DNA of 64,000 nt from Verrucomicrobiaceae bacterium (GTDB lineage: Bacteria > Pseudomonadota > Gammaproteobacteria > Pseudomonadales > CAMLJR01): positions 124,001 through 188,000 of the forward strand of contig JAQGNY010000054.1 in NCBI GenBank assembly GCA_028293825.1. The letters run 5' to 3'. The notes under the pieces were generated by a model. The model saw only the letters and a program-made list of their open reading frames with translations. It was not told the origin of the DNA and ran no database searches. Shown piece by piece: positions 35,216 to 44,907 of this stretch (the first letter of the stretch is position 1; each line of letters starts with the position of its first letter). The position numbers were made by a program, and so were the translations under genes.

Positions 35216-38200
35216 ATGAACGATTTAACGCAGACGCGTCGCGATAACAATGAGGCCGGCCTCGATGCCGCGCTCATGGCATTGCGATCCGATCCCGCGC
35301 TGTGGCAGCTGTCTTTCGAGCTGGCCGCTGAGCGCATTCTCGATTTTGCCCTCAGCCACGGCGGCGCCGAGCGCGCGGAACTGTGGCGCCTCGACCCCGA
35401 GCAAGCCGCGCTGCAGTGCCTGAAGATGCGTCCACAGGGTGCGATAGCCGCGGCATTGAGCAACCGCAACGATTACTTTGCCGCCTTAGCGCGCGGCGTT
35501 GGCTTTACCGAAAGTGCCGGCGGCCCCAACGACCTTAAATGGCATCAACCGATATTTGTCGAAGGTGTTTTGTGGGGTGTGCTGCTGCTGAAGCGGCCCA
35601 CATCGACGCCGTGGACGGCGGCCGCACACTTCATCGCCAGCACCTTGGGCGACCTGCTGGCGCAAGCGCTGATTTTCGCGCGTGCCACTCACGCCGAGCA
35701 GCGTTTTCAGGTGCTCGCGCAGAACGCACCGGTCGGCATCTGGCAGCTCGATCAAGACGAAAATGTGGTTTATCGCAATCAGTACATCATCGATCTGCTC
35801 GGCGCCGACTATAAAAAATGGAACCGCGCAGTCTGGTCCGAACTGATTCAACCCGACAACGATCACGACATGGACGACGACGTTGCGGCGGTAAAAAATC
35901 AGGGCGAGCTGCGCTCCAGTTATCGCATCAAACGGCCGGACGGCACCGAGCGACATGTGCTGTGGCATGTGGTGGCGGAGCAGCGCGCGCCGTATCTGGG
36001 CGAAAGTATGGGGCGCGTCGGTATTGCGGTCGATATCACCGAACTGTGGGAAGCGCAGGAGCGCCTGCGCGAGTTGACCATTCGCCAGCGCGCGATTCTC
36101 GACAACGCCGCCCACGGTATTATCGCCACCAATAAAGAAGGCTATATCACGCTGTTCAACCCGGCGGCGGAACGCATGCTCGGTTACAGCGCGGCTGAGG
36201 TCATGGGCAAAGAGCCGCGCATGTTCTGCAGCCAGGCCGATAACGAGCGCATTTGGGAAATTCTGCGCAACCTCAACCTGCCGATCAGCCTGAAAGGTTT
36301 CATCGAATACTCGGAGCGCATGGGCACGCACGAGGACGAATGGACTTACGTGCGCAAAGACGGCTCACACTTTCCGGTAATGATGTCGGCGACCGTATTG
36401 CGCAATGCACGCGGTGAAGCGTTCGGCTTCATGGGACTGATTACCGACCTCAGCGAACGCAAACGCATGGTCAATATCGAACTGCGCGAACAGGCGCTGA
36501 TCAGCCATATCAATCGCGGCACCAGCGCTACCATCGGCGCGCAATTTTTCAATCAACTGGTCGACGAGCTGAAGCGCGCCACCGGCGCCGACTACGGCAA
36601 TATTTTCGAGCTGATTCCCGATCACCCGGAACTGCGCGGCCGACTGCTCACCGACCCGGAAATAGACGCACTGCGCAAAACGTTCGACTTTGCCGGCGCG
36701 CCGCTGGAGCCAGTCGTGCGCGATGGTCACTACCTGCGCCTGACCGATCTGCGCGCCCGGTACGGCGATCACCCCGATGTCCGGGCGATGAATATCAACG
36801 AGTTGATCGCGGTGCCGTTGTTCTCCAGTACCGGCAAGGTGCTGGGCACATTAATGGTCGCGCACAAAGATTCGCTACCGGAGCCCGACCTCGCTCAACA
36901 TCTGCTGGAAATCTTCGCCGTACGCGCTAGCTCGGAACTGGAACGCCTGCACACCGAGCGCGCGCTAGAGACGCGTGAAGCCGCCCAGCGCTGGCTGTAT
37001 GCGGCCTCCGAATGCATTCACGCCCAGCGCGATGTCGCCGGCGTCGCCCGCGAAGCGGTGGTCGCGGCCAGCCGCCATGCTTCGAAACCGCTCTTCGTGA
37101 CAATGTCGCTGAGCAAATCCGATGGCTACCACGTGCTGGATTACGAAGGTCCGCCCGAGAATGCACCGCAGCGCGATAAGGTTTATGCAAGCCGTCCCGA
37201 CCTGATGCGCAAAGTGTTGCAGACGCCGCACTCCATCCTATTGCTGCCGGACTATCTCAAGGAGCAATCCGACCCGAACTTCATCGCCGAAGCGGAAACG
37301 CGCAATATGCGCGCGGCCGTGCTGATCGCGTTGGCCGATCGCGGCCAGGATGTCGGCGTGATCACGCTCAGCTACGACGACCCTAACGCGCTGGCGCAAC
37401 TCGATCTCGACAATCTGGCCATGTTCGGCCGCGCGGTAACACTGGCGCTGGGGCGCGCGTTGCACCGGCAGGAGCTGGAATACCAGGCCGATCACGACGG
37501 CCTCACCGGCCTGTTCAATCGCACCGTGCTGCACCGCGACTTCCAGCGCTGGCACGACGGTGGCGGCGCTACCACTGCGTTGCTGCTGCTCGATCTCGAC
37601 CGCTTCAAAGAGGTTAACGACACGCTCGGCCATCATGTCGGCGATGCGCTGCTGCGCCAGATCGGCGAGCGCTTGCGCACCGGCATCAATTACAGCGACG
37701 CAACGCTGACGCGACTGGGCGGCGACGAATTCGCGATTTTGCTAAGCGATCCGGCACTCACGGCAGCGCAAGCCGGTTTGCACGCCGAGAACATTCTCAA
37801 AGAATTGCGCCGGCCGTTTCAGGTCAACAACGTCAATCTGGAAATTGGCGCCAGCATTGGCGTCGCGCTGTACCCGGATCACGGTGAAGACAGTCACGCG
37901 CTGCTGCGCTCGGCCGATGTCGCGATGTACGAAGCCAAACGCGGCGGCGGCATCGCGTTTTACAACCGCAATCTCGATTTCAACTCGCCCGAGCGCCTCG
38001 CGCTGATCGCCGATCTGAGCACCGGCATCCGCGAGCGCGAGCTGATTTTGTTTTATCAGCCCAAAGTCGATTTATACACGCGTCAAGTGGTCGGTTTCGA
38101 AGGCCTATTGCGCTGGCAGCACAAACGTCTTGGCCTGTTGGCTCCCGACCGCTTTCTGCCGCTGGCGGAAATGAGCGACGCGATTCACGACCTCGCGCGC

Positions 38201-38809
38201 ATGGTGCTGGAGGAAGCCTGCGAACAGATGCAGAAGTGGTTGCAACGGGGCTGGACCGGCACGCTGGCGATCAACTTGTCGGCGCGCAATCTAATCGACG
38301 ATCGCATCGTCCGCCATATCGCCGAGCTGACGCATCACTACGAAATCCCAGCCGGCCGCCTGGAGCTGGAAATCACCGAGACCGCGCTGATTCACGATCC
38401 CGAGCACGCGCTGCATTTGCTCGAACGGATCGCCGCGCTCGGCGTGCAGTTGTCGATCGACGACTTCGGCACCGGCTATTCGTCGCTGGCGTATCTGCGC
38501 CAAATGCCGATCTCGACGCTCAAAATCGACCGCACCTTTATCCGCGACATGCTTACCAACAATCAGGATCAACTGATCGTGCGCTCGACCATTCAGCTCG
38601 CGCACGGCCTTGGCCTGCAGGTCATTGCCGAAGGCGTTGAAAACGCCGAAGTGCTGGCGCGGCTGTGCGAAATGGGTTGCGATCAGGCGCAGGGCTACTA
38701 CTTCACGCGACCGCTGCCGGTGGTCGAGCTGGAACATTGGCTGCTGCAAAAGTACGAATGGCGGCAGCCAGTAACAGCGCCCAAAGCGCACGAAAGAGAC
38801 ATGCATTGA
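35216..38809 (+). CDS. PAS/GAF sensor with GGDEF and EAL domains
   Basis: A 1197-residue soluble c-di-GMP protein. Order by eye: GAF-like (about 20-160), PAS with PAC (about 165-280), PAS (about 285-415), GAF (about 425-570), GAF (about 590-745), GGDEF (about 755-915) and EAL (about 930-1180). The cyclase motif RLGGDEFAIL is intact, while the expected upstream RxxD inhibitory site is absent. The EAL motif reads EGLLRW instead of EALLRW; ELEITET, DDFGTGYSSL, KIDRTFI and AEGVEN are kept. Both activities are therefore plausible. No TM segment was seen. It stands alone downstream of rlmA. Confidence 0.92.
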   Translation: MNDLTQTRRDNNEAGLDAALMALRSDPALWQLSFELAAERILDFALSHGGAERAELWRLDPEQAALQCLKMRPQGAIAAALSNRNDYFAALARGVGFTESAGGPNDLKWHQPIFVEGVLWGVLLLKRPTSTPWTAAAHFIASTLGDLLAQALIFARATHAEQRFQVLAQNAPVGIWQLDQDENVVYRNQYIIDLLGADYKKWNRAVWSELIQPDNDHDMDDDVAAVKNQGELRSSYRIKRPDGTERHVLWHVVAEQRAPYLGESMGRVGIAVDITELWEAQERLRELTIRQRAILDNAAHGIIATNKEGYITLFNPAAERMLGYSAAEVMGKEPRMFCSQADNERIWEILRNLNLPISLKGFIEYSERMGTHEDEWTYVRKDGSHFPVMMSATVLRNARGEAFGFMGLITDLSERKRMVNIELREQALISHINRGTSATIGAQFFNQLVDELKRATGADYGNIFELIPDHPELRGRLLTDPEIDALRKTFDFAGAPLEPVVRDGHYLRLTDLRARYGDHPDVRAMNINELIAVPLFSSTGKVLGTLMVAHKDSLPEPDLAQHLLEIFAVRASSELERLHTERALETREAAQRWLYAASECIHAQRDVAGVAREAVVAASRHASKPLFVTMSLSKSDGYHVLDYEGPPENAPQRDKVYASRPDLMRKVLQTPHSILLLPDYLKEQSDPNFIAEAETRNMRAAVLIALADRGQDVGVITLSYDDPNALAQLDLDNLAMFGRAVTLALGRALHRQELEYQADHDGLTGLFNRTVLHRDFQRWHDGGGATTALLLLDLDRFKEVNDTLGHHVGDALLRQIGERLRTGINYSDATLTRLGGDEFAILLSDPALTAAQAGLHAENILKELRRPFQVNNVNLEIGASIGVALYPDHGEDSHALLRSADVAMYEAKRGGGIAFYNRNLDFNSPERLALIADLSTGIRERELILFYQPKVDLYTRQVVGFEGLLRWQHKRLGLLAPDRFLPLAEMSDAIHDLARMVLEEACEQMQKWLQRGWTGTLAINLSARNLIDDRIVRHIAELTHHYEIPAGRLELEITETALIHDPEHALHLLERIAALGVQLSIDDFGTGYSSLAYLRQMPISTLKIDRTFIRDMLTNNQDQLIVRSTIQLAHGLGLQVIAEGVENAEVLARLCEMGCDQAQGYYFTRPLPVVELEHWLLQKYEWRQPVTAPKAHERDMH

Positions 38810-38838
38810 GCCGGTAGCGGCGCGTCGCTATCGGCTCA
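38807..38838. terminator. Long hairpin at the end of the GGDEF/EAL gene
   Basis: A 13-bp stem with one G-U pair (TGAGCCGGTAGCG with CGCTATCGGCTCA), loop GCGCGT, starting at the stop codon. There is no T-run directly after, so it is a probable transcript-end structure rather than a classic terminator. The facing gene is convergent. Confidence 0.45.
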
Positions 38839-38942
38839 GCAGGGCAATAGCTTCTTTGCTTTCAGAGGCACGTCAGGAACGACCGCCAGCGCCCGCGAGT
38901 CGGCATTCCAACCTTTTTCGCCGAGTCTCCCTCTCAAAATAC

Positions 38943-39500
38943 TTACAGAAAAATCCCCAGATTCGGCATTCCTAAAACGGCTTGATCGACCAGCACATCG
39001 CGCCGCGCCAGCTTGAAGCTATGGCCGTCGCGGCGAATCCGGTCGCGCCGCTCGGCGCACAGCAACTGATACGTTTCCTGATCGAAGCGATTGCGCGCCA
39101 CCAGCAGATAACTCACCACCTCGAACTCATCGGCGGTTTCGGTTTCGCCCACCGCGACGTTGGTGACGAAGCGGCGCACGCGCGAGGGCGGGTCTTCCGA
39201 CCACGCACTTTTGCCGTCGACCAGTCGGCTGACGCGGCCGAGAATCGATTCGTAGTCGTCTTCCATATGACAGACGGTGTCGGAGATTTCGCGCCCAAAC
39301 GTGGCGCGGTCGCGGGTCTGCCGCACCGGCACGCGGTAGCTCAGGTCGGTGGCGAGCAGACCGGTCCAGTCGCGCAGGCGCAGCGTGTCGAGCAAGTACG
39401 CCTCGTGATTCAAAAACTGCTGCACCTCGAAAAAGACAGTCGGCGATGCTGGCTTCAGAGCAGCCGGCTGGTGGCGGATATCAACGGCAGTGGCGGTCAT
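38943..39500 (-). CDS. Ring-hydroxylating dioxygenase beta subunit
   Basis: A 185-residue small subunit (NTF2-like/SnoaL fold) of a Rieske non-haem iron dioxygenase. Typical stretches: VQQFLNHEAYLLD, LSYRVPVRQTR, SRLVDGKSAWSEDPPSRVRR, and the C-terminal VLGMPNLGIFL. Start at 39500 (MTATAVD) is chosen because GAGGTG lies before it. It is the last gene of a leftward operon with the alpha subunit 36 bp upstream. Confidence 0.92.
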   Translation of the reverse strand: MTATAVDIRHQPAALKPASPTVFFEVQQFLNHEAYLLDTLRLRDWTGLLATDLSYRVPVRQTRDRATFGREISDTVCHMEDDYESILGRVSRLVDGKSAWSEDPPSRVRRFVTNVAVGETETADEFEVVSYLLVARNRFDQETYQLLCAERRDRIRRDGHSFKLARRDVLVDQAVLGMPNLGIFL

Positions 39501-39536
39501 GGTGTTCACCTCAATCAATGCGAAAAATAGTCGGGA

Positions 39537-40922
39537 TCAGTTGGTCATCAGCGCGAAATACTGTTCCCACCACAGCCATTGCGCGTCGTCCTTGGAAAAG
39601 CCGTTGTAGACCTTGGCTTTGTCGGGCCAGTCGTCGGGCCGGTTTTCGCCGAGAATGGCCTGATACTTCAGCGTCTCCTGCCGGCCCATAAAGCCGCGCG
39701 CCGATTCGGTCATATGCGGCCAAGTGTCGGAGTCGTCCTGCTCGATCATGCCGGAGGTGCCACCGGCCTGTGACGCGGCGGCGCGCATCAGCTTTTTCAC
39801 GTCGTCCGGCGTGTCTTTCTCGGCGAAGAACCAGGTCAGCCACTGAAACTTCTCGACACCTTTCGGCACAATGGTGTGTAGCAGCAGACCCGAGCCCATG
39901 GTGCCGTCGCGCAGCGGCGCATAGATAAACAGGATGTTGACGTTGGGAAACAAATTGCCGACCTGCGGCGGGGCCACCGACATGACGTGCAGCTGCTCCG
40001 GCGTCATGTTGCGTTTCATTTCCGGCAGCATGCTCGGCATGATCCCGGGAGGAGGCAGCTTCTCGAAACGCTCGTCGACGCTGAGGTTTTCCATCGACTC
40101 GCCGAGCATCAGCGTGAAGGTGGTGTTGACCGGAATGCAGCGCAGCGTGTTGCCGTTCTCGCCGACATTGATGCCGTACATGCCGGGCGCGAACTCGGCC
40201 ACTTCGTCGCCGCCGGAGCCGCCCATGATGCCGCGCTCCAGCAACGAGCGGTGCAGCGTCAGCGTGTGAAAGCCGTCGCAGGCGGATTGCTCGCCGGCGG
40301 TTTTCCAGTTGGCGTCGATGGTCAGGCGCTGCGGCGGCCCGAGTACTTCCAGCCCGTTATCGGTGCGCTTGAACAGCATGTCGTAATAAAACTTCATGTC
40401 GCCGAGCGATTCTTCCAGCGACGGCGCATCGACATCCCAGTTGGCGAAAATCAGCCCGCCGTACAACGCTACTCGCGCCTTCTTCAGGCCGAGCTGCTCC
40501 TTCGATTTGAGGTCGCCGTGCATTCTTTCGCGCTCGACCGGCGCACCGATAAAGCTGCCGTCGGCGCGAAATGCCCAGCCGTGATAAATGCAGCGATGCA
40601 CCTGCGCGTTGCCGGATTCGGCGGTGCAGACGTGCATGCCGCGGTGCGGGCAGACGTTCAGCGACACGTAAATCTGGCCGTCGCTGGCGCGCGTGACGAT
40701 CACCGCGTCCTCGCCCATATGGCGCACGACGTAGTCGCCGCTGTTGGGGATTTCGGTGTCATGGCCGAGCAGCAGCCAGGTTTTGCCAAACACTTTTTCC
40801 ATTTCGATCTGGTACAGCTCGGCGTCGTTCATCACGCTCAGCGACACTTCGCGATTGGGCCGATCAACCAAATCTTCGATGCGGGTGCCGTCGGACAGGA
40901 CGCGTTTGGTTCTGGTCAACAT
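39537..40922 (-). CDS. Rieske ring-hydroxylating dioxygenase alpha subunit
   Basis: A 461-residue catalytic subunit inserting both atoms of O2 into an aromatic ring. The Rieske [2Fe-2S] ligands are in CPHRGMH and CIYHGW; the mononuclear iron site has CDGFHTLTLH (two His) with the carboxylate in the C-terminal EQDDSDTW region. The bridging Asp of CDGFH is present. The ATG at 40922 has AGAGAGGA upstream. No ferredoxin or reductase gene adjoins it, so electrons must come from components encoded elsewhere. The substrate cannot be told; the neighbours suggest a CoA-linked or polycyclic/aromatic pathway. Confidence 0.93.
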   Translation of the reverse strand: MLTRTKRVLSDGTRIEDLVDRPNREVSLSVMNDAELYQIEMEKVFGKTWLLLGHDTEIPNSGDYVVRHMGEDAVIVTRASDGQIYVSLNVCPHRGMHVCTAESGNAQVHRCIYHGWAFRADGSFIGAPVERERMHGDLKSKEQLGLKKARVALYGGLIFANWDVDAPSLEESLGDMKFYYDMLFKRTDNGLEVLGPPQRLTIDANWKTAGEQSACDGFHTLTLHRSLLERGIMGGSGGDEVAEFAPGMYGINVGENGNTLRCIPVNTTFTLMLGESMENLSVDERFEKLPPPGIMPSMLPEMKRNMTPEQLHVMSVAPPQVGNLFPNVNILFIYAPLRDGTMGSGLLLHTIVPKGVEKFQWLTWFFAEKDTPDDVKKLMRAAASQAGGTSGMIEQDDSDTWPHMTESARGFMGRQETLKYQAILGENRPDDWPDKAKVYNGFSKDDAQWLWWEQYFALMTN

Positions 40923-40947
40923 GGTGAATTCCTCTCTCTTAAACTTA

Positions 40948-42174
40948 TTAGATGAAGTCCGGATGGGCGATATTCGGCTCGACGCCGAGCAGGCCCTTGC
41001 CGTAAATCTCGTAGCCGACGTACGGCAGATTGGCGGTGTGGCGCAGCGCGAACACGACATCGCGGTAGAAACGCTCAAGCGGATTGGCCTCGGCGAACGC
41101 GCTCGACCCGGCCAGAAACATCAGCTGATCGACCGCCTGCGCGATCAGGTCGATGGTCATCGAGCCCTCGCCCTTGCTCTGCATGCGCTGCAGCGGGCTC
41201 ATCGGTGTGCGCGTCAGACCGACCTCATCGACGGCGCGACAGGTTTTCAGCATCAGCGCTTCGGCGGCCTGCAATTTAGCGGCGGCCTGACCGAACTGGG
41301 CCTGCGCCACCACGGCTTCGGACTGCACTTTGTAATGCGTGTAAACGATCGGGCGTTTCTTTGACGCCTCGGCCACGCGCTCCAGAATCGCCAGCGCCGC
41401 GCCAGCAACCGCACCGTGCGCGGTGGCGCGCAGAAACGGCATGAACGGCCAGAAATCGGACGGTTCGCCGACGTGCTTTTTGCCGGCTTCGTGGTGACCG
41501 ATACCGAGCTTGGCAACGTGGTAGAACTGCGCGGCGGGAATGAATACATCATTGGCGACGATGGTTTCCGAGCCGCTGGCTTTCATGCCCAACATGAACC
41601 AGGTGTCGTCGATGCTGTACTGGCTCGAACGCAGATAGGCGAAGCCGCCCGGCTCGACGCTGCCGTCCGGTTTGCGAATGTTCACCCCGAGCTGCGCCCA
41701 GCTGGCATGACGGCTGCCCGACGCATACGGCCAGCGCCCGTTGATGATGTAGCCGCCGTCGACCTCATCGGCGGTGCCGGGCGGATTGGCAATGCCGCAG
41801 ATGACCGGATGCTCGTCGCTGCTGCCGAAGATCGCTTCCTGTAACGCATCGGGGCCGAGACTCGCCACCCACGTCGTGCCGTGCAACACGGTATACACCC
41901 ACCCCGCCGATGGATTGCCCTTGCCCAGCTCGGCGCCGACCTGCGCCATCGCCGTCGCCGACGTGCCGAGTCCGCCCCAGCGGCGCGGCGCGGCCATTTC
42001 CCAAAAGCCGGCATCGGTCATCGCGTTGAAAACTTCATCCGGCAAGCGCCGGTCACGGTCGGCTTGAGCCGCCGTTTTCAGCAACAGCGGCTGCAACTCG
42101 CGGGCGCGGCCGATCAGCTCGCGATCGGCGGCGGTGTTATAGCCTGCGGTGGAAAAATCAGTTTTTATGTTCAT
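40948..42174 (-). CDS. Acyl-CoA-dehydrogenase-fold flavoprotein, probably a monooxygenase
   Basis: A 408-residue protein with the acyl-CoA dehydrogenase fold. N-terminal FWEMAAPRRWGGLG, the flavin-binding middle part with INGRWPYASGSRHASW, and the C-terminal helical domain are seen. The sequence resembles group D flavin monooxygenases (for example HsaA/HpaB-like proteins), which hydroxylate phenols with a separate flavin reductase, more than true dehydrogenases. It is the first gene of the leftward operon with the dioxygenase. The start is uncertain: 42174 (MNIK) or 42186. No reductase gene is adjacent. Confidence 0.82.
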   Translation of the reverse strand: MNIKTDFSTAGYNTAADRELIGRARELQPLLLKTAAQADRDRRLPDEVFNAMTDAGFWEMAAPRRWGGLGTSATAMAQVGAELGKGNPSAGWVYTVLHGTTWVASLGPDALQEAIFGSSDEHPVICGIANPPGTADEVDGGYIINGRWPYASGSRHASWAQLGVNIRKPDGSVEPGGFAYLRSSQYSIDDTWFMLGMKASGSETIVANDVFIPAAQFYHVAKLGIGHHEAGKKHVGEPSDFWPFMPFLRATAHGAVAGAALAILERVAEASKKRPIVYTHYKVQSEAVVAQAQFGQAAAKLQAAEALMLKTCRAVDEVGLTRTPMSPLQRMQSKGEGSMTIDLIAQAVDQLMFLAGSSAFAEANPLERFYRDVVFALRHTANLPYVGYEIYGKGLLGVEPNIAHPDFI

Positions 42175-42294
42175 CGCATATCCCATTCATCAATCGAGCA
42201 ACCTGTGCTTCGCTGAAACGGATAAGACACTTTCTGCCAATTCCGTCTCTCACAACTCACCAGTGCAGATTAATGGCGCCGCCCCTTTTACGTA

Positions 42295-42308
42295 TTGATC
42301 TGGATCAA
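42295..42308. promoter_or_regulatory. Perfect FNR/Anr-type palindrome
   Basis: TTGATCTGGATCAA matches the FNR/Anr consensus TTGAT-N4-ATCAA without mismatch. It lies midway between the divergent flavoprotein gene (start 42174) and the MaoC gene (start 42408), 121 and 100 bp away, and could control either or both by oxygen. Confidence 0.8.
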
Positions 42309-42407
42309 CACTTGGTTGCGATTTGGCGGTGAAAAGACATCGATACGTACGGCGGAAAACAAACCGATTCCGGTAAGCTAACCGCCTTTATTTTTCGGAG
42401 CGATACC

Positions 42408-43283
42408 ATGGCTATCGATTACCCGGCGCTGCTGGAACGCCAGATCCCGCCACAAACCTGGGATTGGAACGACCGCGATTTCATCGTTTATGCGTTGAGT
42501 CTGGGTCTGGGCGGCGATCCGCTCGACACGCGCACGCTGCCGTTCGTGTACGAAGATCCGCTGCAAGATGGCGCGCTGTTAAAAGTTGTGCCGACGCAAC
42601 CGACCGTGCTGGCTTGGGTTGCCGAGCCAACCTTCACCAACCTCGGCGTCGATCCCATCACCGCATTGCACGGCGAACAAAAAATCGAAATCCATCGGCC
42701 GATGCCGTATCCGGTGACAGTCTCGGTACAAGGTCGGGTTTTGGATGTGTACGACAAAGGCGTCGGGCGCGGCGCCGTCGTCATCACCGAACACGTCATC
42801 AGCGATGCCGCCGACGGCGTGCCGATCGCGACGCTCACAACGACCTGCTTTGGGCGCAGCGAAGGCGGCTGCGGTGGGTCGGCAGAGCCAGCTCCGGCAC
42901 CTCACGCGATTCCTTCCCGCGCTTCCGATCACATCGTTCGTATCGACACGCGCACGGATTTGGCGCTGTTGTACCGACTGACCGGCGACCGCAATCCGAT
43001 CCATGCCGATCCGGCCATTGCCCGCGCTGGCGGCTTCGACCGTCCGATCCTGCACGGCCTGTGCAGCTTTGGCATCACCTGCCGCGCGGTGCTGGCGACC
43101 TATGCCGATTTCGACCCGAGTCGCATCGCCAGCCACCAAGCGCGCTTTTCCTCGCCGGTGTTTCCGGGCGAAACCCTGACCGTCGACTTGTGGCGCGATG
43201 GCAATATCGTTTCGTTCGAGACGCGCGTCGCGGAACGCAATGTCACTGTGATCAAAAACGGAAAGTGTGTGCTGCGCGCCTAG
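42408..43283 (+). CDS. MaoC-like (R)-specific enoyl-CoA hydratase
   Basis: A 291-residue double-hotdog hydratase of the MaoC/hydratase-2 type. The catalytic motif is YRLTGDRNPIHADP, giving the Asp/His pair, followed by PILHGLCSFG. Full length and two-domain form match the MFE-2 hydratase domain class that acts on long or branched (including steroid side chain) enoyl-CoAs. It faces away from the dioxygenase operon across the FNR-type site and is followed by an SDR, so it is likely part of the same catabolic unit. Confidence 0.9.
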   Translation: MAIDYPALLERQIPPQTWDWNDRDFIVYALSLGLGGDPLDTRTLPFVYEDPLQDGALLKVVPTQPTVLAWVAEPTFTNLGVDPITALHGEQKIEIHRPMPYPVTVSVQGRVLDVYDKGVGRGAVVITEHVISDAADGVPIATLTTTCFGRSEGGCGGSAEPAPAPHAIPSRASDHIVRIDTRTDLALLYRLTGDRNPIHADPAIARAGGFDRPILHGLCSFGITCRAVLATYADFDPSRIASHQARFSSPVFPGETLTVDLWRDGNIVSFETRVAERNVTVIKNGKCVLRA

Positions 43284-43445
43284 CGAACCGCCGTTTAAGT
43301 TAAGGCGCTGAGCGGCTCCTTAACTTGCCCATTACTACAACGATCGGTAACGCCAGCGTAATGAATAACCGAAAAAACCGGTGTAGCATGCCCGGCACAC
43401 TGAACTCCCCCATTCATTCGATAAATCTATAACAGGAGCACGACG

Positions 43446-44213
43446 ATGCGCTTGGCAGGCAAAGTAGCGGTAATTACCGGAGCGGCGGCAGGTATGGGAC
43501 TGGCACTGGCGACTCGCTTCGCGGCCGAAGGCGCCAGCGTCGTCGCCGGCGATTGGCATAGCGAACGCTTGGATCAAGCGTTGTCGACCATCAAAGCCAG
43601 CGGCGGCAAAATCGTCGGCGCGCAGGGCAACATCGCCGACCGCGCCACCGCCGAGCACTTGATCGATCTGGCTGTCAGCGAATTCGGCCGTATCGATATC
43701 CTCGTCAACAATGCCGGCGTGATGGATTACATGCAGGGCGTGGCCGAACTGGAAGACGACATCTGGCGCAAAATCTTCGCGATCAACGTCGATGGCCCGA
43801 TGTTCACCAGCCGCCGCGCAGTGCAGGAGATGCTGAAACAGGGCGGTGGCGGTTCGATCATCAATATCGCTTCGATCGCCGGTGTCAGCGGCGCCTCGGC
43901 CGGTTGTGCCTATACCGTCGCCAAACACGGCGTCGTCGGCCTGACCCGCCAGACCGCCTGGCGCTATGCCAAAGACGGCATTCGCTGCAACGCAATCTGC
44001 CCGGGCGCGGTCAAAACCAATATCCAGGAAACGATGCCGGAAGATCGCGTCGATCAGGTCGGCTTTGCCCGCGCCTGGGAATTCAATGCGCTGACGCCGG
44101 CGTTTCTGGAGCCGAGCGATGTTGCCTCGCTGGGTTTGTTTTTGGCATCCGATGAAGGCCGCTCGATCAGCGCCGCGATTATTCCGGTCGATGCCGGCTG
44201 GAAAGCCTGCTAA
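43446..44213 (+). CDS. Short-chain dehydrogenase/reductase
   Basis: A 255-residue classical SDR. Cofactor motif TGAAAGMG near the N-terminus, NNAGV, catalytic Ser in IASIAGVSG and the YTVAK Tyr-Lys pair are all present. An NAD(H)-type site is likely, since Asp follows strand 2 (VVAGDWH). Often such enzymes oxidise a hydroxyacyl-CoA or cis-diol. It follows the MaoC gene after 162 bp and is followed by a bidirectional terminator. Confidence 0.92.
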   Translation: MRLAGKVAVITGAAAGMGLALATRFAAEGASVVAGDWHSERLDQALSTIKASGGKIVGAQGNIADRATAEHLIDLAVSEFGRIDILVNNAGVMDYMQGVAELEDDIWRKIFAINVDGPMFTSRRAVQEMLKQGGGGSIINIASIAGVSGASAGCAYTVAKHGVVGLTRQTAWRYAKDGIRCNAICPGAVKTNIQETMPEDRVDQVGFARAWEFNALTPAFLEPSDVASLGLFLASDEGRSISAAIIPVDAGWKAC

Positions 44214-44235
44214 CTCGAACACGTAGTGATCGAAA

Positions 44236-44266
44236 CGAAAAAGGCCTGCATTGCAGGCCTTTTTAC
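44236..44266. terminator. Bidirectional intrinsic terminator
   Basis: Stem GGCCTGC/GCAGGCC, loop ATT, flanked by A5 and T5. It separates the convergent SDR and cytochrome c genes. Confidence 0.85.
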
Positions 44267-44278
44267 TTTGTCGCAATG

Positions 44279-44770
44279 CTATTTCGGCGGCATGGGAAAC
44301 TGCACGAACGGGCCTTGCGGCGTCTGCCCGGGCGGCACAAAATCCGGCGCCGGCTTACCGGTCGCGCCCAACGCACGGACAAAACGAAATATATCGCGCA
44401 GATCGCGCTCGTTCAGATCATGCAGCGCAAACCATGGCATCGGTGGACGCATCTGTGCGCTATGCGCCAGCGTCACCCATTGCTCCTCCGAAATCGTCTG
44501 CATATACAGACGCAGGTTGGTCGCGTAGGTCGTGCCCCACGGGCCGCGCCAGCCCATATCGCTGCCGGCCAGCCACTGGTTGACCGGCACCTGCCCGCCA
44601 ACCATGGTGTAGCCGGCGGTGTGGCAATCGTTACAGCCGGTGATCGACACCAGGTATTTACCGCGCGCCAGCGTTGCCGCATTTGGCTTGGTATCGGCGA
44701 AAGAATGGAGAGCGCTGCCGGCGACAAGTGCAAAAGCAATTATCGGCAGCACACGAGTGCGTTTTTTCAT
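44279..44770 (-). CDS. Periplasmic monohaem cytochrome c
   Basis: A 163-residue protein with a signal peptide (about 1-25, ending SFA) and one haem-c site CNDCHTAG. Later MPWFALHDLNERD and a closing Pro/Met-rich stretch fit the class I cytochrome c fold. The axial Met cannot be fixed. It could pass electrons to a partner of the neighbouring oxidative genes, but no electron-transfer partner is adjacent; it is convergent with the SDR. Confidence 0.85.
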   Translation of the reverse strand: MKKRTRVLPIIAFALVAGSALHSFADTKPNAATLARGKYLVSITGCNDCHTAGYTMVGGQVPVNQWLAGSDMGWRGPWGTTYATNLRLYMQTISEEQWVTLAHSAQMRPPMPWFALHDLNERDLRDIFRFVRALGATGKPAPDFVPPGQTPQGPFVQFPMPPK

Positions 44771-44907
44771 CGTGAGTCCCTGACTATTGTTATTGGATTT
44801 TTAGGGATGGCGCCGGGCAAAACACGCTCGGCAGCAATCGGCGCGCGATTCTAACGCAGGTCAAACAATCCAGAAAAGTCGGGCACCTTATTCACTTGCC
44901 GTCTTCG

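Noticed and set aside
39987-40955. 322-codon frame antisense to the dioxygenase alpha subunit
   Set aside because: A His/Arg/Ala-rich shadow caused by GC-rich third positions of the true gene.
43335-44276. 313-codon frame antisense to the SDR gene
   Set aside because: The SDR on the opposite strand has all catalytic motifs; this frame has none.
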